Positions 9,346 through 22,707 of a stretch of 64,000 bases of DNA are shown piece by piece. Source of the stretch: Isoetes taiwanensis (lineage: Eukaryota; Streptophyta; Lycopodiopsida; Isoetales; Isoetaceae). A program made the position numbers and the translations under genes. Where the stretch lies: the NCBI GenBank assembly GCA_021234155.1, contig JAJEKV010000001.1:36318826-36382825 (forward strand), in the 5' to 3' direction. The first letter of the stretch is position 1, and every line of letters starts with the position of its first letter. The notes below the pieces were generated by a model, which saw only the letters and a list, made by a program, of their open reading frames with translations, made no database searches and was not told the origin of the DNA.

Positions 9346-12300
9346 AAGTATCCGGGATGCCAATCGGCGTCGCAATAAAAAGATCCGGGATGCCAATCAT
9401 AACTTGGCTACATACACACTCAACCACTTGTATACGATTATTGAAGTTGCATGGTCATTTGGTCATAACAGACTTGTACATTTATTACCTTGGATAGTCG
9501 CCAATTTAAAATACTTGTAAATAATCCGCGAGAATGTGCCTTTTGTAAATACTCACCGCGCTTGTATTGTTATCAAGACTGGCCATTTGTAATATTTATC
9601 ACAATGTTGTCAACAGTTTTACATTCTTTAGTAGCTACAAGCAATAATTGAGCTATTAGTGCTTGTGCTCTAGCTGTTAGTGCCTCAGTACTAGTGGCGA
9701 GCAGTAAGTAATTCTGTGGTATTAAATGGATGGCTTGATCAATTTGACACTGCTAAAAAGAGTTTGATTTTCAATTAACGAGTCATTATCAAGATTGAAG
9801 AGAAAGACATATGAGTCATGTTAAATCTGCAACTCTTGCATTGAGAAATAAGCCAGGATTGGGTAATAAATTGCATTATGGTGTTTACAAACACCACAAA
9901 TAAGCGCAGCACCTTTATCATACAGAGATGCGTTATTTGAGTAAATGAATTCAAGTAGCGTTCTTGAAGATCAAGTTAACTGATAAATACATGCTGTTTT
10001 TGGGGATTTGGGTACAATAATGATCAACTGCAATGACTCTTTCAACATGTGTGGGTCCTTTTGGGATTTGTGATGAAAAATGTCCATGTGGTTATAATTT
10101 TGAGATTTTGCTGAGATATGGAATGATGGAAAGAGATAGATGGAGTGGGTCTTTTTGGCAGGACATAAGCATTTTCCATTGCACATGTCATCGATATCCT
10201 TCCACCTGCTATTAATTTGAGGAAGTAAGGTCACCATTGCTTGGCTGCCCCTTCTTTTTTTGGAGTATTCAAAGCGTGGCCTTTTCGGTTTTGCCATTTT
10301 GGCAAAGGCAGTGTAAAGGCCACCTAATGGTCTTATAGATTTCTCTAATCAGGAATGTTGGAAGAGGAAAGGCCTAAGAAAGGACATCGGAATGAGAGAT
10401 CCGTGCATGAAGTTGGGTGGAAGAACCTTTGCCTTCATATTGTCTCTGATGCTACATACTCTTGCCAGGATGTTGTGTTCAATGATTTTGCAGCTCCTTT
10501 TGGTTTCTTCTGGAGACTTTAATATTGCATATTAACATGGTTATGCATGTATCTTAAGTATATGGAAGGAATAAAAGCCTTGGAAAGGTACTCAAAGAGA
10601 GTCTAGGAACAGTAATTGAATGATAAAATAAATGCCTGTTGCATATGCAATCTGAAGGGGTTAAGAATTACTTTAGTAGCAACAAACAGTGTTATGCAGC
10701 AACATCTTAAGACGGCTCCTCAATGGAAGCTTTGAGGTCTACACGGTTTAGGAGTTTGAGGGAATTTTCCAATTTGACTTACTAACCGGTCAAATTCAAG
10801 CATTGCTAATAATCCGTACATTTGTGCTAAACAAAAACAAAAGGTGGATTGGTTCCTGGGAAAGTCATAAATGGGGAGGTATTTCAGTTCCCAAACAACT
10901 AGCAACTTTACTTTGAGGGGGGTCCATACATATGTAGGGCCATCGCTGCGATCACAACAGGTGAGCGAAAGAGGTGTATAGAGGATATGGAAGGTATGTT
11001 TTGTTTCTTCGCAAACTTCGCTAAGCATTGCGTATTTCATCCTGTTTGATTATTTTAGATACACCACTTGATCTACTGAAAAATAAATCTGCATCATTAG
11101 ACTATCACATATCTACGACTAATGCCCGTCATCGCCGGGCACACGTTTCTTGTATCTATTGAAATTGCTTAATTTTATGGTGACTAACACCAACCTGGAC
11201 AGCTACTAACTGAAGGAATCAGCAGGCTTTACAAATGCAGTAAGGTTCTGACTGAGTCTATGGATGACAAAGGCAAATCTGGATCCGGTCTTATATACCA
11301 GCTGCATGCATGCCTTTCCATGCAACTTCAATAATACCTTATGAATTGTTTTTCTGAGTTTTGTAAGACTCTAGGCACCATTTCCTTAATCAGTGTATTG
11401 TCACTGAAGTCTTTTGCTTTTTTTTATGTTTCTCTTTGTTGGAAAGATGGGAGCATCCACAGCATAGTGTTGTGAAGGCTGTTCCTACATTTTTACATTA
11501 CATGTGCTTGTTTGCCAAGATATTTAGAAGATGCCTTTAGGCAGTCTGATATCATGAGATTATACAGGGGTGAACAGAGCTGCACTACTGTAGCTTTAAG
11601 CTTCAATAATGCACGAGCTAATGCTCTTTGTGATCATAAGAGCATTGAACAGAAGTTTGTTGTTGTTGTTGACTGCTTTCTTTCCGGCATATTGCCTTGC
11701 CTTGTTGAAAACTGTTGTTTGTGCACTTTAAGAACATGGTTAATGTGCTTGAGAACAGTTTACATGAGATTGTGGTTGTTCGTTTTGTTAGATCTATTTT
11801 AATATCAGCTGTCATCAAAACTTCCATCAACAATTTGTTGTGCTGCAAGTATGATATCTAGTTTTATAACAAAGACCTTTTGAAAGAATTAGTCAACATT
11901 TAGGTGTCTCTTTGAGTCTGATATTTTGAGTCTGATATGTGATTGTGATGCTGGCAGAACTACTGGTTCTGACACTAAAATTTTTGTTGAAAAAGATGGT
12001 GTCTGTCTGCACATCATTCCCAGCCAAGATATCTGATATGAACAGCATATTGTTATTCCATGCCTAGAACGTACATGACTTTGCAGATTATTTCATCTCA
12101 ATCTCCATTCCTGTTGAGCTGGGAAAGTATCGTAAGGACTAAGAGATGGTCGCCCAGGAAGCACATTACTTGTGTATGCAATTACGAACCTAAATGCATC
12201 ACTTTCGAACATCTAGATTGCCCCCAATTAACATCTACAAATTTTGCTCCGTAAATGACTTAATAACATAACAACATTTTGCACCTGATATTCAAGGTAT

Positions 12301-14029
12301 GTCTGATATGAACAGCATTTTGTTATTCCATCCTGTTACATCCTGTTCGCCCCAGGAAGCCAGCCATTACTTGTTTACAAAAAAAGGTTTTCAGAAAGAG
12401 GGACAAGCATTCCGTGGATGCTGACGCAATTGTAGTCATAATATTATGCTTGTAACTTAAATCAACCTTAAAGTCAGACATCTTTTGCTCCAGCCTTTCA
12501 AGGCAAGCCAACATAAAAAAGAGCTAAAGAAAACGAGCCTTCCAAGATCTAGGAATATTTGAAGGCTCCAATGCCTTAACCCAGCCAAGGTTTTTTAGAA
12601 GTGAACGAAGATGATCAAAATGCAGGAAGCTAAATCAAGTCCATGCATTGTAGATTACCATCATAAAAAGAGTCTTTTGGAAATTCACATAGAGATGTCA
12701 GCCTTTGTTCCTGAGGGATTTTACCTTTACCATCAGGTTGCAAAGTCGACTCACGTTCCCACTTGCATACACACAAAGCATCTTGTGTAAAAGTATCTTG
12801 CTCCGGAAAGGTAGATAGACAACAAATTCATGTTAAGCTCATTTTTGTCTCAAACATCTAGCTAAAATGATAAAGCTAAAGAAACCATGGAGGAAGGAGC
12901 TCAAGCAAATTGTGAAGGAAAGAGGGCTGGGCTGTCAGAATGGGCTCATTTGCCATATTTGAAGATAACCTAAGACATGCATTTAAAATATAAATGAAGT
13001 AGAGTTTGACTGGTCTCATCCTGATGCTACAATTTATCCTCAGGTGTCCACACTTTGCATATGCACGAAGCACGTTAAGACCAAAGCTTCAGTAGAGGGA
13101 CATCATTCTCAAAATGCAGGAATGGATAGATTTTCCTGCTGTAAAAAACTCTCACATATGCATCCATGCAAAAGGTGGATATAGATATTCATCAGAAAAA
13201 TAGGAAGCAAATATAACATAGAAACCCTTATCTGATAAGAGACACAGAGCTAGCCACTCCAAACCACCAAACAATCATCAATGATATTCACTTCCGGAAG
13301 GTGATGTACAAATAGCACTTCCGGAAATGCAAGGAGGGCATCCCGGGTGTTATCACCAGCATGGAGGGTTGCATGTTTTTGTTTTGTTGTTTCATGTTGA
13401 ACCTTCTTTGTGTAATATCAAGCCTTCTAAATGGTATTAAGCATATAGGGATTCACAATTGCAACAATTGTATGAAGCACAATTGCACCTTCTGCCAATT
13501 GCACAATTGTTCTAGCAGTTCTAGATGGGATATTGGCACTTTTGACGTAAACAATGCCAATGGGTCGGTGGTTCACCCCATCCCAATGGCCTAACTGCCA
13601 ATCAATGGCCTAGTTGGTGATTATGAGTACAGTCAATCAATGAAGGAGTGTGCACCCAATACATAGAATTTGTACTTCATTGATTTATGTGCTTCCAGAT
13701 CAAATCTGTACTATTTCAATACTGATATTCTGAACTACCATAACTACCATTGACATAACTACCATTGACATTATTCTTATCCGCCTGGCATTCAACATTC
13801 CTGTCTTTTGAACTCCTCAATTACCTAATCTAAATTCAATGTGATAAGTTTAATATTAAATGGTTAGCAAACATTCACCAATAGTCGAATGTCATTCCAA
13901 AAGTGATAGTGCTAGTATCTTACAAAATGTCATTGCATGAAAATCCACATACCTTAAGAACCATGTCTTGATTTGTAATAAGCATATTAAAAAAGCTATA
14001 AGCCATTAACAATCTGTTCAATAAGATCA
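9346..14029. other. Long non-coding region, no recognised gene
   Basis: AT-rich sequence with only small open frames on both strands, none with recognisable domains. One diverged internal duplication is visible: CTGATATGAACAGCAT followed by TTGTTATTCCAT at about 12036 and 12303, each followed by a CGCCC-AGGAAGC block and ATTACTTGT. A pair of CACTTCCGGAA motifs lies near 13290 and 13317. Introns of a host gene cannot be excluded. Confidence 0.4.
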
Positions 14030-14129
14030 ACTAACTATATATTACGCCTGTGCATTTGTATCTGGCTTTTGGCTTGGAGTTTCAATAAAGTTTGACGTCC
14101 TTCCAAAAAAAAAAAACTAACTATATATT
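14030..14129 (+). mobile_element. Severely 5'-truncated LINE-like insertion with poly(A) and 14-bp target duplication
   Basis: ACTAACTATATATT occurs at 14030-14043 and again at 14116-14129. Between the copies are about 60 bp ending in AATAAA-N10-TCCTTCC and a run of 12 A. The same 3' end (AATAAA, then TCCTTC, then poly(A)) occurs in the insertions ending at 29418 (plus strand) and 27436 (minus strand). This is the hallmark of target-primed reverse transcription. Confidence 0.8.
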
Positions 14130-14287
14130 CCATAAGATTCCATAATTGTTGTTCAGAAGTTAGAAATGAAGGATCCCCTAGTCTTCAAGAATCTTTGCTA
14201 TCTCTTTCATTTTTTTCCAATAGCAAACACTTGTAGCAATGGGCCCATAGTAAGGAAAGCAAATATACGACTTGCATCAAAACACAC

Positions 14288-14977
<690 letters not shown>

Positions 14978-15302
14978 AAACACACTAAACACAAACAGAC
15001 ACTTACGAAATGCTCCTTCATGTTTGCCCAAATATCGGGAGCAAATAGACAGATGAGATAATCAGTCATTGGCTAGCAATTGAATTAGTTCTATAAACCT
15101 ATCTAAACAAAACTCCACATTGATGAATACATAATAATTGATCTATTGAAGCTAGAAAGATTCTACAACTTCTGGCTATAGAAAAAATTCATTCTGAAGA
15201 TCTGGGGGCAGTGGACAATGTACTTCTATTCCTAATGAAATTTGGGGAGAAATTGTCACGTAGATGCTTTTCAAATATTTAAAAATGTCATTGCGTCAGG
15301 CT

Positions 15303-15951
15303 CAGGGATAGGTTCAATACGCTGTACGTTTTATACGGAATACGTATGAATTGTATGATACGGCACAAATTTGCCGTATAAAACGCAAAAAATACGGCAA
15401 AAAACAATTCCGGCGTCGGAAGATTTTCAGCGTCTGAAAACAACTATATCGCAGCGACGCTGAAAACTTTTTCACAGACGCGAAACCTTCGAAGAACAGA
15501 CGCGAAACCAAAATTTTTCTACAGACGCTAAAACAACGCCACAGTCAGACGCGGACTTTTTTTTCGACGATTTAGTTGTTTTCACAGACAGACAAAATCT
15601 TCCCGACGGAATTGTTTTTTTGCGTCGTTTTTTTTGCATTATTTTTTTCGGAACATCGCATTGCTACAGACGTGTCTGAAAAATGATAAGCGGACGCGAA
15701 AAAATTTCCGGCAGACGCTTATCCGCGAAGCTTCAGACGTCCGAATGTCGCACCGATCCTTTCACGATTCTTTCTATTTCGGCACAGCGAAAAAATTTTC
15801 CAGACGCTTTCACGAAGGTTTTCACAGACGCGAAGATTTTTCCCTACCGGCGAGGTATTTATACGTTAAATACGTATTTTATTAAAAAATACGTATTTTT
15901 TAACTTTATACGTCAGAAATTTTAATTTTGTACGTATAGAACCTATCCCTG
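15303..15951. mobile_element. Non-autonomous hAT element 2, opposite orientation, 8-bp TSD
   Basis: The same terminal inverted repeat as element 1, reversed, with a perfect 8-bp duplication GTCAGGCT (15295-15302 and 15952-15959). The TACGTATT-rich end and the CGACG/CAGACGC-rich middle match element 1 in inverse order. The two elements sit 325 bp apart, head to head with respect to their shared ends, so they could form a large imperfect hairpin. Confidence 0.88.
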
Positions 15952-15959
15952 GTCAGGCT

Positions 15960-16955
15960 TTATGCCCTCAAAGTTGCATTTTTTTTTTAGTTTCTTGCAA
16001 TTACATAAGGTGCATCTAGCACATTTAGTTTGTTAATAGTTTTGTAAATACCTAATGCACTTAAATTATATGGGACTAATATTTGCAATTACATCTTGGA
16101 TTTTACATACCTGTATTTTGTTGGGGCTAGAAACTATTGTATTTTTACTCTCCTCCCAAAATTCATGGAACCTTCTACATTCATGATGTTTTTGAAATAT
16201 CTAAAAAAGTGAGGAAGCCAAATGCCTCTTCTCAAAGAAGCCAAAGCCAAACACAAAACTACTTCAATACAAAACATAAAGCCTCACATGGAACTTGTAG
16301 GACAGTGTAAGAAATCGAATACAAAGGACAAGGAATCCAATGCAAAAGAAAGTTACCAAATTCATGTTTTCTCCCAGTTTGTAACTATTTGTTTTAATCC
16401 TATGCTATTATCATGTGCTTTAATCCTGCGCTATTATCTTGTGCTTTAACCTTGCACTTTAATCTAGCACATTGATACTGCGCTATTATATGTATGCCCT
16501 AGAACTTTGTGTTCCAGTAGAGAGATGGCATATGCCTTAAGGCAAGTTGCAATTGCTAGATCTAGCCCGCAAAAAACCATGCATCATATTGCATCTCTTT
16601 CTTCATCAACCAGTTAAAAATCCACCTGTTATGGATATCTCTGTTGTTTGCTCCACAGATGATGGAATGAAATGAGAGATGCAGGCTATGGTGGTTTTGA
16701 TCTAGCATAAAGAGATTCATTTGTTCTATAGAATCTTGTTTAAGGCATTGTTAATTGGAGATGAGTCAATTCCAGTGTACAAGCATATGTTATTAGTTTA
16801 TATAAATTATAATGTTACTATTGTGGATGAATTGGTTCCGCGTAACCTTTATGTAAATTGTATTTTTTCTATTGTGGATGAATATTTTAGGGTCCCACAT
16901 GACATGGAGTATTGTATTGCAGAGGGTCCTCTTATTTGCTTATTTGCTTGCTTCA
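15960..16955. other. Non-coding, no recognised gene
   Basis: AT-rich sequence with short frames only. A local repeat of TGTGCTTTAATC/CTTGCACTTTAATC units with CGCTATTAT occurs at about 16398-16488. Confidence 0.4.
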
Positions 16956-17455
16956 TTGTCCAGGAACAAGCTTGTCGCTATTGCCTCAATTCGCACGGGG
17001 TCCCACAGGCTACGGATTGAGACAGGTAGATGGGAGCGGCCGCAATTGCCGCGAGAAGCGAGACTATGTGCCTGTTGCCAGTTACAGGTTATTGAAGATG
17101 AAAGCCATACTCTTCTGAGTTGCCCTGCTTTTGAGATAGTCCGGAATCATTTTTCGACCTTAGCATTCCATTCCACGCTTCCACAACTTCTCAGCGCACC
17201 ATCTGGCATGACTTGGCATTATACATACTTGAGGTTCTAGATAAACGTCTGCAATTACTGAGCCCTCAGTAGTCATTATCTAAGCTTGTCTAGTATCATC
17301 ATTACTGCAAAGGTTTTTCCCTTGAAAACCTTTCGAGGCAGGGGTTTTTTAATCCTAGTAGTAATGTTTATACTAGCCCATTGTATGGGTCCCATGACCT
17401 ATTGGTCTCCGTGGACGTTAAAAAAACTATTCTATTCTATTCTATTCTATTCTAA
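16956..17455 (+). mobile_element. 5'-truncated LINE, C-terminal zinc motif plus 3' UTR with (TATTC)n tail
   Basis: The translation contains IRTGSHRLRIETGRW followed by a zinc-knuckle-like CACCQLQVIEDESHTLLSCP, matching the C-terminus of the LINE that ends at 49390 (IRTGSHHLRIETCRW, then CQCYHMQIVEDEHHALQECP). The shared 3' UTR follows: a GG(T)TTTTTCC hairpin block and ATTGGTCTCCGTGGACGTTA, then TTCTA pentamers instead of poly(A). It is 5'-truncated at about 16956. Confidence 0.75.
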
Positions 17456-18960
17456 CCATTCCTTTTCTTTAACAAAAATAGATCGCAATTTTTTCGTAAT
17501 AGGGGAGCCGCTTCCAAAGTGTCGAATATTAGTGAAGTTCTCATGTCTTTATGCCTTTCATCGTTCACCTTTTACCATTCTCGCGTATAAAAGAAATTGT
17601 TGGTTTCTTCATTGCTCCTCAACGGCTTCTCAACCCTTTTATTCCATTCACATCATCCCACTTGCCAATACTAGTATAAATATGTGTCAAGAGTTTATAA
17701 CCAAGAAAATGAACTAAATCATAGAGACTAACTGCTCAAAGCATCTTTTTGCATTATAGTTTTTACAGACACTTAGCAAAACTATCAACATTTCTTTGGA
17801 AATGAAACAGGGTGTAGTTTGAAACAAATTTTCTGCCCCATACAATTGTTTAGATCGGGCCATGAAAATATAGTGTCCATATTTGATAAAGGGCCATATT
17901 TTTCTTCCATCATGTTAAAACACACATGGCCTTTAAATGTCAAACCAGCCCAGCTGCATGCATGATACACTTGAATGTAATATCAGTTGGCATTAGGCCC
18001 TGATTACACACAATCTGGAATTATTGGATAGTCTTGTTGCCTTCATGATTCATTCCATATGGACTAATCATTGCATTCCATGTGACAATAACATGGGTCG
18101 ATAAAGAATCAAAGATGCCAAATGCATGGAACTAAATGTGGAAACTTGGGTTTGATCATGAAGCATTGTTGTATGTTTTGAATTAAACTGAATGGAACTG
18201 AATGTGATAGCTTTTAGAGGCATACCCTCAAGTTTCATTTTGCAACAATGTTTAGTCCTTCCTGTCAAAAACATTATATGCTTCTGCAAGGGAGCTGGCA
18301 TACATATCTAGCAATGCATCAAAACATTAAGAGATTGTTTTGAATTTGGCATTTTCCAACATGACTTATTTAGATTGAGTCCATCCAACTGTATAGCAGC
18401 CCATGATTAGAAAGGTTAAGGTAGCCATCCTATGGAAAACTTTGTTGTAGCATAGGCTCGTAATGGATGATTATGGCTGCGCAAAGCATTTTAACTGTAG
18501 GGATTTTACCTACTAAGAAGGCATAGTAGCTTGGTTTCTCCTGTTAAAGTTCCATTCCCTTTCACACCACTAGGAAAGTTGGACAAAACATTAAATCAAA
18601 ACCATGATCACTGTTCAACCACCACCTTTGCTTCATATACATAACCAAGTTGCAGGGAAAATGCTACTCTATATTAGCCCATCCCTTCCTTCCTACTCCT
18701 TACTTTTTAAATAAAATAATATGCCTTTAATTAAGGCATTACAATTAAAGTTCCTTCTCACATGCAGCTATATTCTGCAGCTACAAGACATGAACACAAC
18801 AATTTAAGATATAACAATTACAACAATCCATCCCTCTTCCTTCTCGATGCATCTACATTCTGCACCTATTATAAGGCATGAGCAAAACACTCAACTATAG
18901 CATATTGACAATAAGAAAGATTCTTGCTCAAGGAAAAAATCAATGTAGCTAACTTGCAAC
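17456..18960. other. Non-coding, no recognised gene
   Basis: AT-rich, with only small frames on both strands that lack domains. A diverged duplication with ACATGCAGCTATATTCTGCA and GATGCATCTACATTCTGCA-type blocks is seen at about 18763-18870. Confidence 0.4.
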
Positions 18961-20053
18961 TTGTCATGAATCAACCCTTTTAGATCAGACTGGGAAGGGA
19001 AGGGATAAGGTGCATAGCCATTTCAGTGGTTCTCTTGAAACAGGGCCTCCAACGCTGTAATATGACGGCAGTATCTGATACGTCTTGTATAAATGCATGA
19101 GTTTGAGACCATAGTCTTGTAAAAAGTGTGTGTTTATTATGGCAATGCTCTTTTCAAACCCACATAGACAAAAGACTTGACTAATATTGATATTGATCCA
19201 CAACGTAACACGGTCATCCCACACCAGTTCCTATATAAAATAATACCAGGAATATTCTGTTCATCGATGGCTCACAGGTAAGGTAACATTTAAAAAAAAA
19301 AAAAACCATAAACCCACATAATGTAATGACAAAAGATGTTGCTACAACATAATACGGTCATCCCACATGGTCACCTTATATAAGACCACAAAAATAAGAC
19401 CATGGTCATTCCACACGATCACCTTATATAAGACCATGGTCACCTTATATAAGACCACGGTCACGGTGAAGTAGGAGAAGATGGCGAAGATGGCGAAGCA
19501 GGATCTTGTAAAAATTGTATGTTTATTATGGCAATGCTCTTTTTAGACCATACGTCCAATAGAGACCTTAAGAAATATCATGTCATTTCTTTGGGTACTT
19601 CATTTTTCATCTCAGAAGGAGACCATAGGAAATTGCATGCCATGTCATTTTTTTGGCGATACGAAATGTCATATTATGCCAGAAATATTTCGTTCACTAT
19701 AAACCCACATAATGTAGTGACAAAAGACTTGGCTAATATTGATATTGATCCACAACGTAACACGGTCAAACAAAGCCAGGAATATGCTGTTCATCGATGG
19801 CTCACAGATAAGGCAACGTTTTAAAAAAAAAACATTAACCCACATAATGTAATGACAAAAGACGTGGCTACAACGTAACACGGTCACCTTATATAAGACC
19901 ACGGTCACGGTGAAGCAGGAGAAGATGACGAAGATGACGAAGCTGTGCCTTGCCGCAATGAAGTGATGTTTCAGAGAACCTTAAGACAAGAGACAAGCTC
20001 TTTGCATCCAAAAAATTGCAAATGTGTAAAAGCTTTGTACAAAATAGCAAGGG

Positions 20054-20090
20054 ACTTTTTTTTTTTGAAGAACGTTCTTCAAAAAAAAAA
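20054..20090. mobile_element. 37-bp palindromic micro-insertion with 13-bp duplication
   Basis: AAAATAGCAAGGG occurs at 20041-20053 and again at 20091-20103. Sister R1 copies have a single copy at this site. The insert is a T run, GAAGAACGTTCTTC (a perfect palindrome) and an A run. The CTTC-poly(A) end resembles the TCCTTC-poly(A) end of the LINE-like insertions elsewhere in the window. An extreme twin-priming event would produce such an inverted, tail-only insert. Confidence 0.65.
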
Positions 20091-20348
20091 AAAATAGCAA
20101 GGGTCTCTCTTTGAAGCGTCAGCACAATAATAAGGTGCTCCAAAAGACAAGAATCCCCAAATGCATTGGAACCCAGTTCGTACTGTGTTTCTGAGCGAAT
20201 CGTGAGCAAAAAGAAAGAAGAGATCCATCGCATCCTAAATGGAAAAAACCCTAAAACACAGAGAGAGACTTACTCTGCACTAGCCATAACATATCTCCCA
20301 CACGAATAAATGGGCATTCACAAGGCATATAAAAAGCTCAATTTCGAT

Positions 20349-20448
20349 ATTCTTCTGGACATTCGATAAAATTGGAATGATACGGAGAAAATTAGCATGG
20401 CTCCTGCGCAAGGAGCCATGCTAATCAAGAAATGGTCCAAATTGTTTT
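20349..20448 (+). pseudogene. U6: U6 snRNA-like copy 2, with a template-switch hairpin
   Basis: A U6 copy with the ACGGAGA box, preceded by a USE-like TCCCACACGA (20296-20305) and TATAAAAAG (20328). The GATGACACG-TATAAATC segment is replaced so that ATTAGCATGGCTCCT (20391-20405) is followed, after the 5-base loop GCGCA, by its exact reverse complement (20411-20425). The 15-bp perfect stem destroys the normal U6 3' half. The tail AAATGGTCCAAATTGTTTT is intact. Confidence 0.85.
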
Positions 20449-21554
20449 CCCACAGCTCCGATTGTTCTTTTGCTAAAATTCAATGCTTTTTTTGGCAAAT
20501 GGCAAAGTCTCGTTTATAGCATGCCCACCATTTTTCAATTGTTCTTTGGCTTCCCACCCTTTATACCTTTTGACACCAAGCTAACAACAAAAAGTGAGGA
20601 AGATTAGAAGTTGTAGTTAGCGTGGCCATGCATCCGTATGCCATTTTCATTTCTATTCTTTGATGAAAGATAGAAAACTGACCTAGTTTTCTCGCTTTTA
20701 AACAAGTTGTTTTCGCAACAAAGGGTTGCCCTCTATGCCAAAGTGCTGAAACCATATAAAGCTATAATGCTGAGGGTTCTTACTATTGTTACTGACATGA
20801 TTTATGGATACGTTCAAAATGCGCAAGCGCTCATTGCAGTATAATGTTCTGAAAATGTCTAAGAGAAAGCTAGCATTCATTGCCGTATAATGTTCTGAAA
20901 ACGTCCAAGAGAAAGCTACAGTTCCTGAGGATTTTTTTTTTCTAGTAATTGAAGAGCACGTAGCACCACAGGGGCAATTGATGGGGAGGCAAATCAATAA
21001 AATAGTTGTCAGAATTGGAGGTCTATATTCTTATTGTAGTGTATCTCACAAAGTCTCATACAATTGTTTCATTGAGCCTTCCAACCTAAAACGAATGCTT
21101 AGGATGAATTCCCATTACGAAAAAACCTAGTATCTAGATCTTTGTCACAGGCCTCCAGATCAAGATCATTTTCATTGAACATAGGCGCTCCGAGCTCTCG
21201 AATGGAGCAAGAAGCAAAATTATGACGACGAAACTTGCTACAAGACAGAAAGCTATGACAGAAACTGGCTACAAGTCAGAGAGCTTTGACTAAACTGCAA
21301 ACTCATGTATATTCCGATTTGAGGGTCAAGATTGTGGAAGATGTTCATTTCCAACGCTGAAATAGGTCCCAAGCAACTACTTCCGCTCCAAATCTGCACC
21401 TGCTCAACAGCTCCACCAGATTAGACCTAATCTTGCTGGTCATGAGAATAAACTCTAAAAATCTTATATGATATAGTCATTATTTTTATCAAATAGTAAA
21501 CGTCAATAAAAACTTATTTGCATGTTTGAGGAGCGTATTGGCAAAGATGGATGA

Positions 21555-21650
21555 TTGGGTTTCTGGTGAGGCCATTGTAGCCTAGAGGTTCGAATCCATT
21601 GTAGCCTAGAGGTTCAAATCTTTCCTTCCTTATTTGTTTCTCATTCTAGC
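21555..21650 (+). pseudogene. Rearranged tRNA-like segment of R1
   Basis: Contains the same TTGGGTT acceptor strand and AGAGGTTCGAAT T-arm as the intact copies near 31.6 and 32.8 kb. A small duplication of ATTGTAGCCTAGAGGTTC has replaced the 3' acceptor strand, so no closed fold is possible. Confidence 0.5.
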
Positions 21651-22228
21651 CCAATGGTTTCAGTGTGTTAATGGTAGCAACAGAAATGATTTGGGATCCC
21701 ACTCCTCGCACTTTAAAATCCATGGCTATTCCAGGAAAATACATAGCTAGCGAGATATTCACAGTTGGGGGGCCATGAGTGGGCTATATATTTCTATTCT
21801 GATGGAAAAGAGACTGAAAACTTTTTATGTGTATCTGCGTTCAACACACTTTTGAGCGAGGGTACAGATGTGAGGGCTTTATTTGAATCAACCCTTTTAT
21901 TTCAGACTGGGAAGGGAAGGCATAAGGTGCATAGCCATTTCAGTAGTTCTCTTGAAGCCGGGCCTCTAACGCTGCAACATGACCGTAGTATGTGATATCT
22001 CTTGTATAAATGCATGAGTTTGAGACCATAGTCTTGTAAAAAGTGTATATTTATTATGGCAATGCTCTTTTCAGACCATATATCCAATAAAGACCATAGG
22101 AAATGCCATGTCATTTTTTTGGGCAAAATGTTAATAGTACAATGCCAGGAATATTTCGTTCATCATAAACCCACATAGACAAAAGACTTCGCTAATATTG
22201 ATATTGATCCACAACGTAACACGGTCAT

Positions 22229-22378
22229 CCCACACCAGTTCCTATATAAGATAATGCCAGGAATATTCTGTTCATCGATGGCTCACAGGTAAGGTAACTG
22301 ATACCCACACCAGTTCCTATATAAGATAATGCCAGGAATATTCTGTTCATCGATGGCTCACAGGTAAGGTAACTGATA
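22229..22378. repeat. 75-bp tandem duplication that includes the first bases of the TRIM
   Basis: Two exact-period copies run from CCCACACCAG to GGTAACTGATA. The last five bases, TGATA, are the first bases of the TRIM LTR and also appear at the end of the upstream copy. The duplication therefore arose after the TRIM had inserted. Confidence 0.85.
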
Positions 22379-22707
22379 CGCACTAGCACTTCTAGTGCTA
22401 ACCAACGCACCAAATGGGCGGATCCTTCAAGGAAATCGTTATCCAATGGGCCCCAACCTTTCCAGGCTTTATCCCATACCCCATAGACCATATCAATTCC
22501 TCCCCTTCCTCGAGATGCTTGCCCTTAAGCATGTGGAACACACCAATGTTGCCACGAGGAATTGAACCTTGTCTCTGATACCAAATGATACGCACTAGCA
22601 CTTCTAGTGCTAACCAACACACCAAAAGGGCGGATCCTTCAAGGAAATCGTTATCCAATAGGCCTCAACCTTTCCAGGCTTTATCCCATACCCCATAGAC
22701 CATATCA
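22374..22707 (-). mobile_element. TRIM (terminal-repeat retrotransposon in miniature), complete
   Basis: Two 122-bp terminal repeats (22374-22495 and 22586-22707) start TGATACGCAC and end CATATCA. They are flanked by the 5-bp duplication GTAAC (22369-22373 and 22708-22712). Read on the minus strand, the 90-bp interior begins three bases after the LTR with TGGTATCAGAGA, a primer-binding site for initiator tRNA-Met. It ends in a purine tract (GAGGAAGGGGAGGAAT) directly before the other LTR. It has no coding capacity and depends on another element's enzymes. Confidence 0.92.

Larger units (their letters stand above)
18961..21470 (+). repeat. Repeat R1, copy B
   Basis: Same block order as copy A, extended upstream by the TTTTAGATCAGACTGGGAAG, GGTGCATAGCCATTTCAGT and CTTGTATAAATGCATGAG blocks seen in the shorter units. 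It carries four TATATAAG promoter boxes, a U6-like copy, and the GTTCATTTCCAACGCTGAAA end block. It runs directly into copy C, so the two form a head-to-tail pair. Confidence 0.75.

Noticed and set aside
22225-22658. Minus-strand frames with a repeated FLALSYIGTGVG-type end
   Set aside because: They run through TRIM LTRs and the 75-bp duplication; repetition explains the similarity.
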